From an uncultured bacterium (GTDB taxonomy: Bacteria > Vulcanimicrobiota > Xenobia > Xenobiales > Xenobiaceae), in contig CAKUDB010000029.1 of assembly GCA_934644775.1 (NCBI GenBank), positions 1 through 32,102 on the forward strand: a DNA stretch of 32,102 nt, given 5' to 3'. Below the pieces are notes generated by a model. It searched no databases. It saw nothing but the letters and a program-made list of their open reading frames with translations, and was not told where the DNA came from. How positions within the stretch are numbered: the stretch's first letter is position 1; every line of letters starts with the position of its first letter. Shown here in pieces: positions 8,973 to 17,251 of this stretch. Position numbers and translations under genes: made by a program.

Positions 8973-9100
8973 AACACCACAAATATACTTAGCGCCTACC
9001 GCTCTTGGGGAAGAACTTTCTTCCTGCTTTAATAAAAACCTCCAAGGGCAGCCCCAACATAAATGGACTACACTAGCAGGGAGTCCCTATCATTCGAGCT

Positions 9101-9118
9101 AAAAAAAGGAGCACCTCC
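9101..9118 (-). terminator. Probable weak terminator after pilD
   Basis: A short GC stem (GGAG-CAC-CTCC, extendable with G-U pairs) lies directly after the pilD stop and is followed on the minus strand by seven U residues (A-run 9101-9107). The stem is short, so termination may be partial and allow read-through into pilM. Confidence 0.45.
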
Positions 9119-9122
9119 CCCG

Positions 9123-10013
9123 CTAATACCATAAGCCAGTATAATAGGGCCAATTGAGAATATAATCGACGATTTGGTTTTTATAAAGTAAACATACAAA
9201 AGAGCCTATAGCCATAAATGTCCCTAAAGGCAAGGGATCTTTGCCCTTCTTTCCGGAGAGCAACATAATAAATACAGCGAAAATAGCTCCCAAAACAAAA
9301 CTTAAAAAGAAAGAGATCAAGCCTACGCTCCAGCCTAAAAAAGAGCCAATCATAGCGGCCAATTTTATATCGCCACTGCCCATAGCTTCCTGGTGGCTAA
9401 GTAATTTGCCTATAGATTGGATAGCCCAATAAAAAGCTGCCCCCAAAGCCATACCGTAGAGAGAAGATAGACCATTAAGCCAGGGATTTCCCGATACTTC
9501 ATAAGTTTTCAAGCTGTCCGGCAAAAGTGAAAAATCGAAAAAAGAGAAATCGGCCCGCATCGGGATAAAGAAAGAGCCAACTAGGCCTACAACCATGCCT
9601 CCATACGAGACGGAGTCTAATATAATCCAGTGATCAAAATCGGTAAAGAAGACTACAATAAGTAGACATAAAAAGATAAAAGCATAAATAAACTCTGCAT
9701 TTACTCCATTGTAAAAATAATAGAGAAAAACTGACATAGAAGCGGTAAAAGCTTCTATAGCTGCGTAGCGCCAAGAATAAGAGCTGCCACAAATATGGCA
9801 GCGCCCCCCTAAATAGAAGTAGGCTACTATAGGCAAATTTTCCCACCAACTTAGAGGCGTACCACAAGTCCCACAAGCCGAACCGGGCCAAACGATAGAG
9901 CGCTCTAAGGGAAGACGATAGATAGCCACATTGAGAAAGCTGCCAATTAACGAGCCATAAATAAAAACGATAATAGCCCCTACAAGGTTGCTGCCACATA
10001 GTTCTTCTAACAT
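9123..10013 (-). CDS. pilD: Prepilin peptidase PilD
   Basis: 296 aa. Inner-membrane aspartyl protease that cuts the leader of PilA and N-methylates the new N-terminus. The N-terminal cytoplasmic loop has the two zinc-type pairs CGTC and CHIC. The catalytic aspartates are in TDFDHWIILD and in the GSGD motif (MGSGDIKLAAMIG). Six to eight membrane segments fill the rest. The ATG at 10013 was chosen over an in-frame TTG at 10064 because the promoter -10 element at 10053-10058 places the transcript start downstream of that TTG. The nearest Shine-Dalgarno-like AAGGGG is 17 nt upstream, so the ATG initiates weakly or unusually. Confidence 0.93.
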   Translation of the reverse strand: MLEELCGSNLVGAIIVFIYGSLIGSFLNVAIYRLPLERSIVWPGSACGTCGTPLSWWENLPIVAYFYLGGRCHICGSSYSWRYAAIEAFTASMSVFLYYFYNGVNAEFIYAFIFLCLLIVVFFTDFDHWIILDSVSYGGMVVGLVGSFFIPMRADFSFFDFSLLPDSLKTYEVSGNPWLNGLSSLYGMALGAAFYWAIQSIGKLLSHQEAMGSGDIKLAAMIGSFLGWSVGLISFFLSFVLGAIFAVFIMLLSGKKGKDPLPLGTFMAIGSFVCLLYKNQIVDYILNWPYYTGLWY

Positions 10014-10052
10014 AAAAAAAGCAGAGTAAACCCCTTCTTTACGATCTCCCCC

Positions 10053-10081
10053 AGGATAGAGCAAAGTTGACTTAGTGTCAA
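10053..10081 (-). promoter_or_regulatory. Sigma70-type promoter for pilD
   Basis: TTGACA (perfect -35, 10076-10081) and TATCCT (-10, 10053-10058) are separated by 17 nt on the minus strand. It lies between the pilA terminator and pilD and gives a leader of about 33 nt. Confidence 0.75.
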
Positions 10082-10087
10082 CAAAAT

Positions 10088-10123
10088 AAAAAAAAGAGCC
10101 TCCCCCACAAAAGGGGGAGGCTC
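10088..10123 (-). terminator. Rho-independent terminator after pilA
   Basis: A perfect 11-bp GC-rich stem (10096-10106 with 10113-10123, loop ACAAAA) is followed on the minus strand by eight U residues. It isolates pilA as a monocistronic unit. Confidence 0.95.
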
Positions 10124-10167
10124 CCTTATCATCAAGCTAATCAGTGACTAAGCTGCAGAATCTATTA

Positions 10168-10674
10168 TTATTTTTTACCCTCCAATTTTGTTCCACCCTC
10201 AAGTTTCCAATCACTACCAAAATTCTGCTTAGCAGCTTGTTCGTTTTCAATCAAGCCACAACTAGCACTAAACGCCGGGAAGTTCTTCTGGCAACCAGCT
10301 GCAGTATGGTTAGTGCCACCGCAATAGAGAGTATAAACATCCGGATTAGAGCTAACTGTGTACATGTAAGTGACATTACCTGCAGAAGGGCAACTAGGAA
10401 TAGTTTTAAGGTAAGCCTGCTGTCCACCATCAGCGGTCGTCAGTTTAGCCCCAGCTGCCGAACCCCCAGGATAACGACCGAGGTTGTCGGTAGCGTACAT
10501 CTCGAGGGCAGTACCGATATTCTTCAAGTTAGACTTACAGGAAGTAAGCTGACCTTGGGCACGGGCACGGATAAAGTTAGGTACCAAGATAGCGGCCAAG
10601 ATGGCGATAATAGCGATAACGATCATGAGCTCGATTAGGGTGAAACCCTTGCGAGAAGAGAAGCGATGCATCAT
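10168..10674 (-). CDS. pilA: Major type IV pilin / GspG-like prepilin PilA
   Basis: 168 aa. A short basic leader ending in RKG is followed by FTLIELMIVIAIIAILAAI, the class III prepilin signal. PilD cuts between Gly and Phe, and the conserved Glu5 is present. The long N-terminal helix continues to about residue 60, then comes a small globular domain with five cysteines, glycine-rich loops (YPGGSAAG) and a charged C-terminus. The ending resembles GspG-like pilins more than classical Neisseria PilA. The first ATG was used: GGAGG lies 10 nt upstream, and a second ATG follows immediately. It has its own promoter and terminator, which fits high independent expression of the main fibre subunit. Confidence 0.93.
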   Translation of the reverse strand: MMHRFSSRKGFTLIELMIVIAIIAILAAILVPNFIRARAQGQLTSCKSNLKNIGTALEMYATDNLGRYPGGSAAGAKLTTADGGQQAYLKTIPSCPSAGNVTYMYTVSSNPDVYTLYCGGTNHTAAGCQKNFPAFSASCGLIENEQAAKQNFGSDWKLEGGTKLEGKK

Positions 10675-10755
10675 CTGATGATTTCCTCCAAAATATTTAG
10701 AAATGCAGGCCCAGCAGAATCTTGCCTAGGGCAACGACTCTATGGGTATAGCTGA

Positions 10756-10784
10756 ATAGTAATGTACTACCTAGCCTTTGTCAA
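10756..10784 (-). promoter_or_regulatory. Sigma70-type promoter for pilA
   Basis: TTGACA (perfect -35, 10779-10784) and TACTAT (-10, 10756-10761) are separated by exactly 17 nt on the minus strand. The predicted 5' leader of pilA is about 75 nt. No sigma54 (GG-N10-GC) element was noticed here. Confidence 0.8.
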
Positions 10785-10825
10785 CCTAACCCAATCGATT
10801 GCGGGGGTAATTTAACATTTTTTAC

Positions 10826-10895
10826 AAAAAAGCAAAAGTTGGAAGGAACGTGAGCAAATTTAACCATTCGCCTAACTGTTTCTCCCAACTTTTGC
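10826..10895 (-). terminator. Large terminator hairpin after pilC
   Basis: A perfect 11-bp stem (10832-10842 with 10885-10895) extends to about 19 bp with one mismatch and a G-U pair. It is followed on the minus strand by U residues (A-run 10826-10831). The loop is long (about 26 nt after extension). It ends the pilB-pilT-pilC run and precedes the pilA promoter. Confidence 0.8.
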
Positions 10896-10950
10896 CCAGA
10901 CTAAGGCCGGACTGGAGCCAAAATACAGGCCCGCCAGTTTTTTTTCGAGC

Positions 10951-12180
10951 TTAAGCCATACTTCCCACCAATTGGTAGAGGGGCAAGAACACGGAAATAA
11001 CGATAAAGCCTACGATACCGCCCATGCCTACAATCATAATAGGCTCTAACATGGAAGTTAAGGAAGAGAGCAAGTAATCGACTTCCGTATCGTAGAAGTC
11101 GGCAATCTTAGCCAACATAGCGTCTAAGTTACCAGTTTCTTCACCTACGGCTACCATTTGCGTCACCATAGGGGGGAACATACCGGAAGCGCCCAAAGGA
11201 GAAGCGATACTTTCACCTTCGCGAATACTATCTCTAATGCGAGTAACGGTAGCGGCAATTACTTCGTTGCCGGAAGCTTTACCTACGATTTCCAGAGATT
11301 GCATAATAGGTACGCCGGAAGAGAGCAAAGTGCCCAAAGTACGGCAGAAGCGCGATATAGCCACCTTCTTATTAAGTAAACCGAAAACCGGCAAATTGAG
11401 CTTGAGCTGGTCAAATTGCTTACGGCCAGCCGGAGTTTCGATATACTTCTTAAGAAGCACGACACAGACACCGCCACCCAAGAAGAAGAAGGCCAAGAAA
11501 ACAGGATTGCGGGCCAACTTGGTAATACCGATCAAAATTCTGGTAGGCAGTGGCAACTGCAAGTTCATACCTTCGAAGAGCGATACGAAGGTGGGTAAAA
11601 TATAAGTAACTAGGAAGAATACGATACCCATGGCCATAACCAAGATAACCACAGGATAGGTCAGAGCAGCCTTCACCTTCTTCTTTAAGGCAAAGTCTTT
11701 CTCCATAAAGCCGGCCAAACGCTCCAAAACTTCATCGAGCACACCGCCCATCTCACCAGCTTTTACCATACTATAATAGAGCGTGGAAAAGACGTCGGGA
11801 TGTTTTTGCAGAGCACTCGATAAAGTAGAGCCGCCTTCTACATCGCGTCTAACTTGGACGAGAGTTTGCTGCAATTTCTTGTCTTCAGTTTGCTCAGACA
11901 AAATATCCAGGCAACGAACCATTGCCAAGCCGGCATTAATCATCGTGGCGAACTGTCTACTAAAAACCGTAAGCGCCTGCTCGTCGACTCTCTTCATATT
12001 CTGGAGCCAGCCAAGGATATCCCCATCGGCAGCGCTTCCAGATCGCTGTTCCATCTTGACGATGGTCATCTTCATGTCTTGTTGGACGATCTTTTGGGCC
12101 GCTCTAATATTGGGAGCTTCCAATTGGTCTTTTCTAATCTGACCCTCTTGATCACGTGCTTCGTATACGAAGACAGGCAT
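10951..12180 (-). CDS. pilC: Type IV pilus inner-membrane platform protein PilC
   Basis: 409 aa, normal for the family. Polytopic platform on which the PilB and PilT motors act. It has an N-terminal cytoplasmic extension beginning MPVFVYEARD, then two GspF/T2SF domains (about 70-195 and 270-395), each followed by membrane helices. Conserved blocks are FSRQFATMINAGL, VKAGEMGGVLDEVLERLA and the paired VAVGEETGNLDAML. Three long membrane segments are visible (about 170-190, 220-245, 375-400). AAGGAGG lies 10 nt before the ATG. Confidence 0.96.
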   Translation of the reverse strand: MPVFVYEARDQEGQIRKDQLEAPNIRAAQKIVQQDMKMTIVKMEQRSGSAADGDILGWLQNMKRVDEQALTVFSRQFATMINAGLAMVRCLDILSEQTEDKKLQQTLVQVRRDVEGGSTLSSALQKHPDVFSTLYYSMVKAGEMGGVLDEVLERLAGFMEKDFALKKKVKAALTYPVVILVMAMGIVFFLVTYILPTFVSLFEGMNLQLPLPTRILIGITKLARNPVFLAFFFLGGGVCVVLLKKYIETPAGRKQFDQLKLNLPVFGLLNKKVAISRFCRTLGTLLSSGVPIMQSLEIVGKASGNEVIAATVTRIRDSIREGESIASPLGASGMFPPMVTQMVAVGEETGNLDAMLAKIADFYDTEVDYLLSSLTSMLEPIMIVGMGGIVGFIVISVFLPLYQLVGSMA

Positions 12181-12224
12181 TGGCGCCTAACCTCCTTGCA
12201 ACAACTCTCTTTTCACAAAAATAA

Positions 12225-12290
12225 CTAGATACGAGATAAAGAACCGACAAGAATGCACATAACGGGCACGAGCCACCAAATAGCTGACAT
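12225..12290 (-). CDS. 21-residue hydrophobic peptide between pilT and pilC
   Basis: An ATG at 12290 with a perfect AGGAGG 8 nt upstream opens a 21-codon frame ending in TAG. The peptide starts MSAIWWLVPVMCILVG and ends in SLSRI: a single predicted transmembrane segment with two tryptophans near the N-terminus and one arginine near the C-terminus. It sits in the pilT-pilC spacer, 44 nt before pilC, with no terminator around it, so it should be co-transcribed. I do not recognise the sequence. It could be a membrane-embedded accessory of the pilus platform, or only a translated leader for pilC; the ideal ribosome binding site argues for real translation. Confidence 0.55.
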   Translation of the reverse strand: MSAIWWLVPVMCILVGSLSRI

Positions 12291-12422
12291 AGCGAATACC
12301 TCCTATTTATCTCCCAGCCACTCTTCCTAAAAAAGGGCAGCTAGGCCAATTTCACAATTTTCGTTCATTCGAGAAGAGAGCCAGAATCCTTCCTAAGGGT
12401 AAGGAGACCGGCACCACCACTA

Positions 12423-13514
12423 CTACTTGCGATTGACACTTTCGATCATGCGGCGCAAATCGTCAGCGTGAGTAGTGTGGTTAAGAGCTTCTTCCATAGT
12501 AATTTGTTTACTATTGTAAAGATCGAGAAGAGCTTGCTCCATAGTTTGCATACCGTGCTTAGAGCCGGTCTGGATGGCATTGTAAATTTGGTGGCTCTTA
12601 CCTTCGCGAATGAGATTGCGCACAGCCGAAGTGGTAATCATAACCTCTACAGCAGGTACGCGCCCTTTACCAGAAGCGTGAGGGATAAGTTGCTGAGAGA
12701 AGACGCCTTCAAGAACAGACGCTAACTGAATACGGATTTGCTGCTGCTGGTGAGGGGGGAAGACGTCAACAATACGATCTACCGTTTGGGAAGCATCGCA
12801 AGTATGCAAAGTAGAGAAGACCAAGTGGCCAGTTTCGGCAGCGGTCAAAGTGCCGGACATGGTATCTAAGTCGCGCATCTCACCGACCAAGATAACATCG
12901 GGATCTTCACGCAAAGAAGAGCGCAAAGCGTTGGCCCAACTCATAGTATCTTGGCCCAACTCGCGCTGGTTAATCATAGACTTCTTGTGGAAGTGGACAT
13001 ATTCGATAGGATCTTCGATAGTGAGGATATGGAAGTTGTGCTCGGAATTGATTAAGTCCAACATACAAGCCAAAGTCGTCGATTTGCCCTGGCCAGTAGC
13101 GCCGGTAACTAAGATGAGCCCCTGAGGACTGCGTACCATATCTTCAATAACCGGAGGTAAATTCAACTCAGCGCGAGAGGGAATTACACTAGAAATAGCT
13201 CGCAAAGTAGCGCCTACATTACCGCGCTGCTTAAAGACATTGACACGAAAACGACCATAGTCGCGTACACCGTGAGAGCAATCCAACTCCCAAGTCTTTT
13301 CGAACTTTTCTTTCTGACGCTCATTCAGAATGCTGTAAATCAAGCGCTTGCTATCGTCTGAAACTAAACGGGGAAGTTCGGTGGGAGTAAGCTTGCCGCT
13401 AATACGCAGAATAGGAGGCAGACCTACAGACAAATGCAAGTCGGAAGCGCCCTTCTCAACGGTAAGTTTAAGTAAGTCGTCCATGGTGTAGCGAAATGTA
13501 GATGCTACTGACAT
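12423..13514 (-). CDS. pilT: Type IV pilus retraction ATPase PilT
   Basis: 363 aa, typical length. Hexameric cytoplasmic ATPase that depolymerises the pilus. It has an N-terminal PAS-like domain (about 8-95), then the RecA-like ATPase: Walker A GATGQGKST (about 138-146), Asp box, Walker B DPDVILVGEMRD, His box with STLHT, and the PilT-specific C-terminal AIRNLIREGK-type motif, here AVRNLIREGK. The Walker A differs from the usual GPTGSGKST at two positions, but the essential GKST is intact. The second motor PilB is immediately upstream (73-nt gap). Confidence 0.96.
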   Translation of the reverse strand: MSVASTFRYTMDDLLKLTVEKGASDLHLSVGLPPILRISGKLTPTELPRLVSDDSKRLIYSILNERQKEKFEKTWELDCSHGVRDYGRFRVNVFKQRGNVGATLRAISSVIPSRAELNLPPVIEDMVRSPQGLILVTGATGQGKSTTLACMLDLINSEHNFHILTIEDPIEYVHFHKKSMINQRELGQDTMSWANALRSSLREDPDVILVGEMRDLDTMSGTLTAAETGHLVFSTLHTCDASQTVDRIVDVFPPHQQQQIRIQLASVLEGVFSQQLIPHASGKGRVPAVEVMITTSAVRNLIREGKSHQIYNAIQTGSKHGMQTMEQALLDLYNSKQITMEEALNHTTHADDLRRMIESVNRK

Positions 13515-13587
13515 ATTGTTACCTCCAGATATTGAGCTTTAGTCTGTGGACTAAATAAAAACCGCTTTAATTATTAGCGCAACTTTT

Positions 13588-15327
13588 TTAGAAATCGCCA
13601 GAACTTTCTACGTAAACTACGCGCAAACTCTCTTCCATAGAAGTGACACCGGAAAGCACTTTAGCCAAAGCGTCGTCCTGCATAGTGCGCATACCTTCTT
13701 CAATAGCAGCTTGCTTAATTTCGGCAGTAGAGCTACGGTGCAAAATTAAAGCTCGAACGCGATCGGTAATAGTAAGAATCTCGTGGATACCGGTACGTCC
13801 GCGATAACCAGTCATTTTACAATTGTCACAACCGCGACCGCGATAGAAATTGATAGTAGTATCGGAATACATAGAAAGGCCGAAACGGCGCACGGCTTCG
13901 GGAGTAGGCTCGTAAGGCTCTTTGCAATTGGGGCAGATAGTTCTAGCCAAGCGCTGACCGAGTACGCCAATAACCGAAGAAGCTACCAAGAAGGGCTCAA
14001 CGCCCATTTCTACCAGACGGGAGATAGCACCGGAAGCGTCGTTAGTGTGTAAAGTGGAAAGTACCAAGTGGCCGGTCAAGGCTGCCTCTACCGCGATTCG
14101 AGCCGTTTCAGTGTCTCGAATCTCACCGACCATGATGATGTCGGGATCCTGACGAAGGAAGGCGCGCAAAGCTGAAGCGAAGGTTAGATCGGCTTTATTA
14201 TTTACTTGCACTTGGTTGATACCGGGCAACTGATACTCTACAGGATCCTCAATCGTAAGGATATTAGTTAAGCCAGTATTGAGCTTATTTAAGCAAGAAT
14301 AAAGGGTGGTAGATTTACCTGAACCGGTAGGGCCTGTCACCAAGATCATGCCGTAAGGCTTCTCAACCACGTCTTCAAACATACGCTGATTTATATCGGA
14401 GAAGCCGAGCTTATTTAAGCCCAACATTACTGAGCCGCGGTCCAAAATACGCATTACCACCTTCTCACCGTGAATACAAGGCACGGTAGAGACACGCAAG
14501 TCGAACTCACGACCGTCGTGGCGCAAGTGGATCTTACCATCTTGAGGGATACGCCGTTCAGCAATGTCCATATTAGACATAATCTTGATACGGGAGACCA
14601 TAGGTGCCTGGATATGCTTAGGCGGACTCATCACATCGTGCAAAACACCGTCGACGCGATAGCGCACCTTAACATTGCGAGCTTCAGGCTCAATATGGAT
14701 GTCGGAAGCTTTGTCGTTAATAGCTTGAGAAATGATCAAGTTTACTACACGAACAATGGGAGCTTCATCGACCATCTCTTTGAGCTTATTGATGTCGATC
14801 TCATTTTCCTCAATATCGTCTTCAACTTCCATACCGCCAAAGTCGGTTTCGGCAATATCTTTAACGACATCGTCTACGGCTACCATATCAGTAGTACCGA
14901 ACATACTGTTGATAGCTTTTTTGATGGCGTCTTCGGTAGCTATGACCGGCTTAATATCGAAACCGGTAATTAAGCGAATGTCGTCGATAGCCAATACGTT
15001 AAGCGGATCGACCATAGCCAAAGTAAGTTTATTGTCGCGCTGCTCGACAGGAATGACATTGTAGCGTTTGGCTAGGTGCTCGGGAATAGACTTTACTAAT
15101 TCGGCGTCTAGAGCTTTGCCGTCTAAATCTACGAAAGCTACATTCATAGCTTTACCCAGAGATTCGACGATATCTTTATCGGTGACAAAACCTTTAGTGA
15201 CTAAAACTTTTTGTAAAGGCTCTTTGGTACTCTCGGCCTGAACTTTGGCTTTTTCCAACTGACGTTTGGTAATAAAGCCTTCTTCAACCAGCATAGCACC
15301 AATTTCTTCTGGACTCTTAGTAACCAT
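13588..15327 (-). CDS. pilB: Type IV pilus extension ATPase PilB
   Basis: 579 aa from the ATG at 15327. That start was preferred over one 30 nt upstream because GGAG lies 10 nt before it and homologues begin at this MshEN region. The N-terminal MshEN-type domain (about 10-145) includes an RYNVIPVE-type block. The GspE/PilB ATPase domain follows with Walker A GPTGSGKST, Walker B DPDIIMVGEIRD and His box STLHT. A zinc-binding tetracysteine (CPNC and CDNC, about 45 residues apart) is present, as in GspE/PilB but not PilT. MshEN domains often bind c-di-GMP, but I did not verify the binding residues. Confidence 0.96.
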   Translation of the reverse strand: MVTKSPEEIGAMLVEEGFITKRQLEKAKVQAESTKEPLQKVLVTKGFVTDKDIVESLGKAMNVAFVDLDGKALDAELVKSIPEHLAKRYNVIPVEQRDNKLTLAMVDPLNVLAIDDIRLITGFDIKPVIATEDAIKKAINSMFGTTDMVAVDDVVKDIAETDFGGMEVEDDIEENEIDINKLKEMVDEAPIVRVVNLIISQAINDKASDIHIEPEARNVKVRYRVDGVLHDVMSPPKHIQAPMVSRIKIMSNMDIAERRIPQDGKIHLRHDGREFDLRVSTVPCIHGEKVVMRILDRGSVMLGLNKLGFSDINQRMFEDVVEKPYGMILVTGPTGSGKSTTLYSCLNKLNTGLTNILTIEDPVEYQLPGINQVQVNNKADLTFASALRAFLRQDPDIIMVGEIRDTETARIAVEAALTGHLVLSTLHTNDASGAISRLVEMGVEPFLVASSVIGVLGQRLARTICPNCKEPYEPTPEAVRRFGLSMYSDTTINFYRGRGCDNCKMTGYRGRTGIHEILTITDRVRALILHRSSTAEIKQAAIEEGMRTMQDDALAKVLSGVTSMEESLRVVYVESSGDF

Positions 15328-15466
15328 CCCAAACCTACTCCGTTGCAAGCATTTCACTCGACGCCAATATCATTTCTTCGCCAAAGCGAAAAGACGACGC
15401 CAACTGGGTAGGCTTGCTTCAAGTAAAATCGGCTTTTATCCTGTTGACTGGTGGTAAATAATTAGA

Positions 15467-16225
15467 CTAAGCTTCGTTTTCTTCTTGAGCAAAATAATTA
15501 ACTCGTGGAGGCAAACCAGCCTTGGCCCGCTCGACTACTTGCTCGATCCAAGCTCTGACCATACCAATAGCTACCGCATTAGATCCGCCCTCGGGAATAA
15601 TAATATTGGCATAGCGCTTGGTAGGCTCAGTATAAAGCATGTGCATAGGGCGCACGACCTTTTGGTATTGCTCGATTACTTCGTTGAGGCTGCGGCCGCG
15701 CTCCATAATATCTCGACGCAAGCGGCGAATAAAGCGCACATCGGCGTCAGTTTGTACAAAGATTTTCACATCCATACGCTCGCGCAGCCTAGGATCGGCC
15801 AAAGCCAAAATACCTTCCACAATTAAAATATGGGCCGGCTTAATAAGTTTAGTCTCTTTGCAACGAGTGTGGGAAATAAAAGAGTAGACCGGCTGGTTGA
15901 CCTCTTCGCCGCGACGTAAAGCGTCAAGATGTTGGATCAAAAGATCGTTGTCGTAGGCGTCGGGATGGTCGTAGTTGGTCTTAGGACGATCTTCTAATGG
16001 AATATCGGACTGATCTTTATAATAGGAATCTTGGGCAATAACTTGCACCAAATGGGGCGGATAAGACTCTTTTAACTTGCGGGCAACCGTAGTTTTGCCC
16101 GATCCAGTTCCGCCGGCAATACCGATAATTAGAGCGGCTCCTTTTACGCCTCCGTTATTGGGACACTCACAATTGGTATTTCCTGATATTATTTTCGTGC
16201 TCCCTGAAGTTTTGTCCAAAGACAT
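15467..16225 (-). CDS. udk: Uridine kinase
   Basis: 252 aa. Phosphorylates uridine/cytidine in pyrimidine salvage. P-loop GIAGGTGSGKTT, substrate-binding AQDSYYKD, NYDHPDAYD and the lid region RRLRRDIMERGR with YTEPTKRYANIIIPEGG are all typical of Udk. The first 30 or so residues are an N-terminal extension not usual for the family. The ATG has AAGGAG 9 nt upstream, but it lies inside mltG, so the two genes overlap by 59 bp. A later start is conceivable but no in-frame ATG/GTG/TTG lies near the usual N-terminus. It is followed after 139 nt by pilB, a spacer containing a direct repeat of TTGGCGTCG and no visible terminator. Confidence 0.93.
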   Translation of the reverse strand: MSLDKTSGSTKIISGNTNCECPNNGGVKGAALIIGIAGGTGSGKTTVARKLKESYPPHLVQVIAQDSYYKDQSDIPLEDRPKTNYDHPDAYDNDLLIQHLDALRRGEEVNQPVYSFISHTRCKETKLIKPAHILIVEGILALADPRLRERMDVKIFVQTDADVRFIRRLRRDIMERGRSLNEVIEQYQKVVRPMHMLYTEPTKRYANIIIPEGGSNAVAIGMVRAWIEQVVERAKAGLPPRVNYFAQEENEA

Positions 16226-17159
16226 GACTCCCGTCTCCTTTCACATCGTTGCGCACATAATAGTAATAATGGCTGGGGGTAGGACTGCAAGAGGCCTTAA
16301 TAGATGCAATTCCAGGATTACATATAGGGCCAACCGGTAGACCAGTATATTTGTAAGTATTATAAGGAGAGTCGATCTCCAAATCTTTATAAAGCAAAAA
16401 CTCTTTCGTATAACCAAGAGCAAATTGCACCGTAGCGTCACATTCCAATTTCATGCCCTGATTAAGTCTGTTTATATAAACGCCAGCAATAAGAGGGCGC
16501 TCGGAAGCAACTTGAGCTTCTCTTTCTACTAAAGAGGCCAGAATGATAGTGTCAGACAAAGAAAGGGGCGATTTAGCATTGTGGTAGGGCAAAACTACCT
16601 TTTTAAAGTGATCGGCTACCGTTTTAACTAAGAGCTCAACGTCGCTATCTAGCGGCAAAGTATAAGTATCGGGCAAAAAATAGCCCTCCATATTGCTAGG
16701 AAAGATAGAGCCGTATTTTTTGCCTTGGGTAGTAGTTAAACGCAAAAACTCAGCAGCTGTGCCAATCTTGCTCTTTTCTACAATAGAAGCGCACTCTTTA
16801 AGCGTAAGCCCTTCGGGGAAAGTAATCGTTTGGGAAGCGGTGCGCCCTTCTACGATAAGCTGGAGGATCTCTCTTGGGCTCATAGCCGCATTTAAATTGT
16901 AGTAGCCAGCTTTTATTAAATGGCCCTTTTTAAGGTAGCGCCCCCAAAATTCAAAAACGTAAGCTGAGCGCAAGAGGCCGCGCCGCTGTAAATCGCCGCC
17001 CAAACTGCGCAAAGTGGCTCCCGGCTCAACCTTATAAACTATCGAGGGGGCTTGGATTTTAACAGGTCGGTCAAATTCTTGAAATTTTTGGTAGAAGCAA
17101 CTTAGAGCCACCACCAAGCCGACTGCACAAATCAGCAAAAAGATCAAAAATTTCTTCAT
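16167..17159 (-). CDS. mltG: Endolytic murein transglycosylase MltG
   Basis: 330 aa. Cuts nascent peptidoglycan strands at the inner membrane. It starts MKKFLIFLL, chosen over an ATG 21 nt upstream because AAGGAG lies 7 nt before it and the transmembrane anchor (about 3-22) then begins at once. The YceG/MltG domain includes the LysM-like part (about 35-90), the catalytic block ASLVEREAQ with the conserved Glu, VYINRLNQGMKLECDATVQFALG, YNTYKYTGLPVGPICNPG and a KGDGSHVFG...KYQL ending. Its 3' end overlaps udk. It lies downstream of ruvX, a frequent neighbour pair in bacteria. Confidence 0.96.
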   Translation of the reverse strand: MKKFLIFLLICAVGLVVALSCFYQKFQEFDRPVKIQAPSIVYKVEPGATLRSLGGDLQRRGLLRSAYVFEFWGRYLKKGHLIKAGYYNLNAAMSPREILQLIVEGRTASQTITFPEGLTLKECASIVEKSKIGTAAEFLRLTTTQGKKYGSIFPSNMEGYFLPDTYTLPLDSDVELLVKTVADHFKKVVLPYHNAKSPLSLSDTIILASLVEREAQVASERPLIAGVYINRLNQGMKLECDATVQFALGYTKEFLLYKDLEIDSPYNTYKYTGLPVGPICNPGIASIKASCSPTPSHYYYYVRNDVKGDGSHVFGQNFREHENNIRKYQL

Positions 17160-17251
17160 AAGTGGCTCCTTCTTTCCCAAGAAGATGGTCTATTGCCAAA
17201 CTAAAGCGGACAATCCTTCGTTTTTTTATAATCAAAGTGAAGGTTAGCTGG

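Noticed and set aside
8989..9060. 23-residue minus-strand ORF (MLGLPLEVF...) upstream of pilM
   Set aside because: Unlike the pilT-pilC peptide it has no Shine-Dalgarno and no membrane segment; probably chance.
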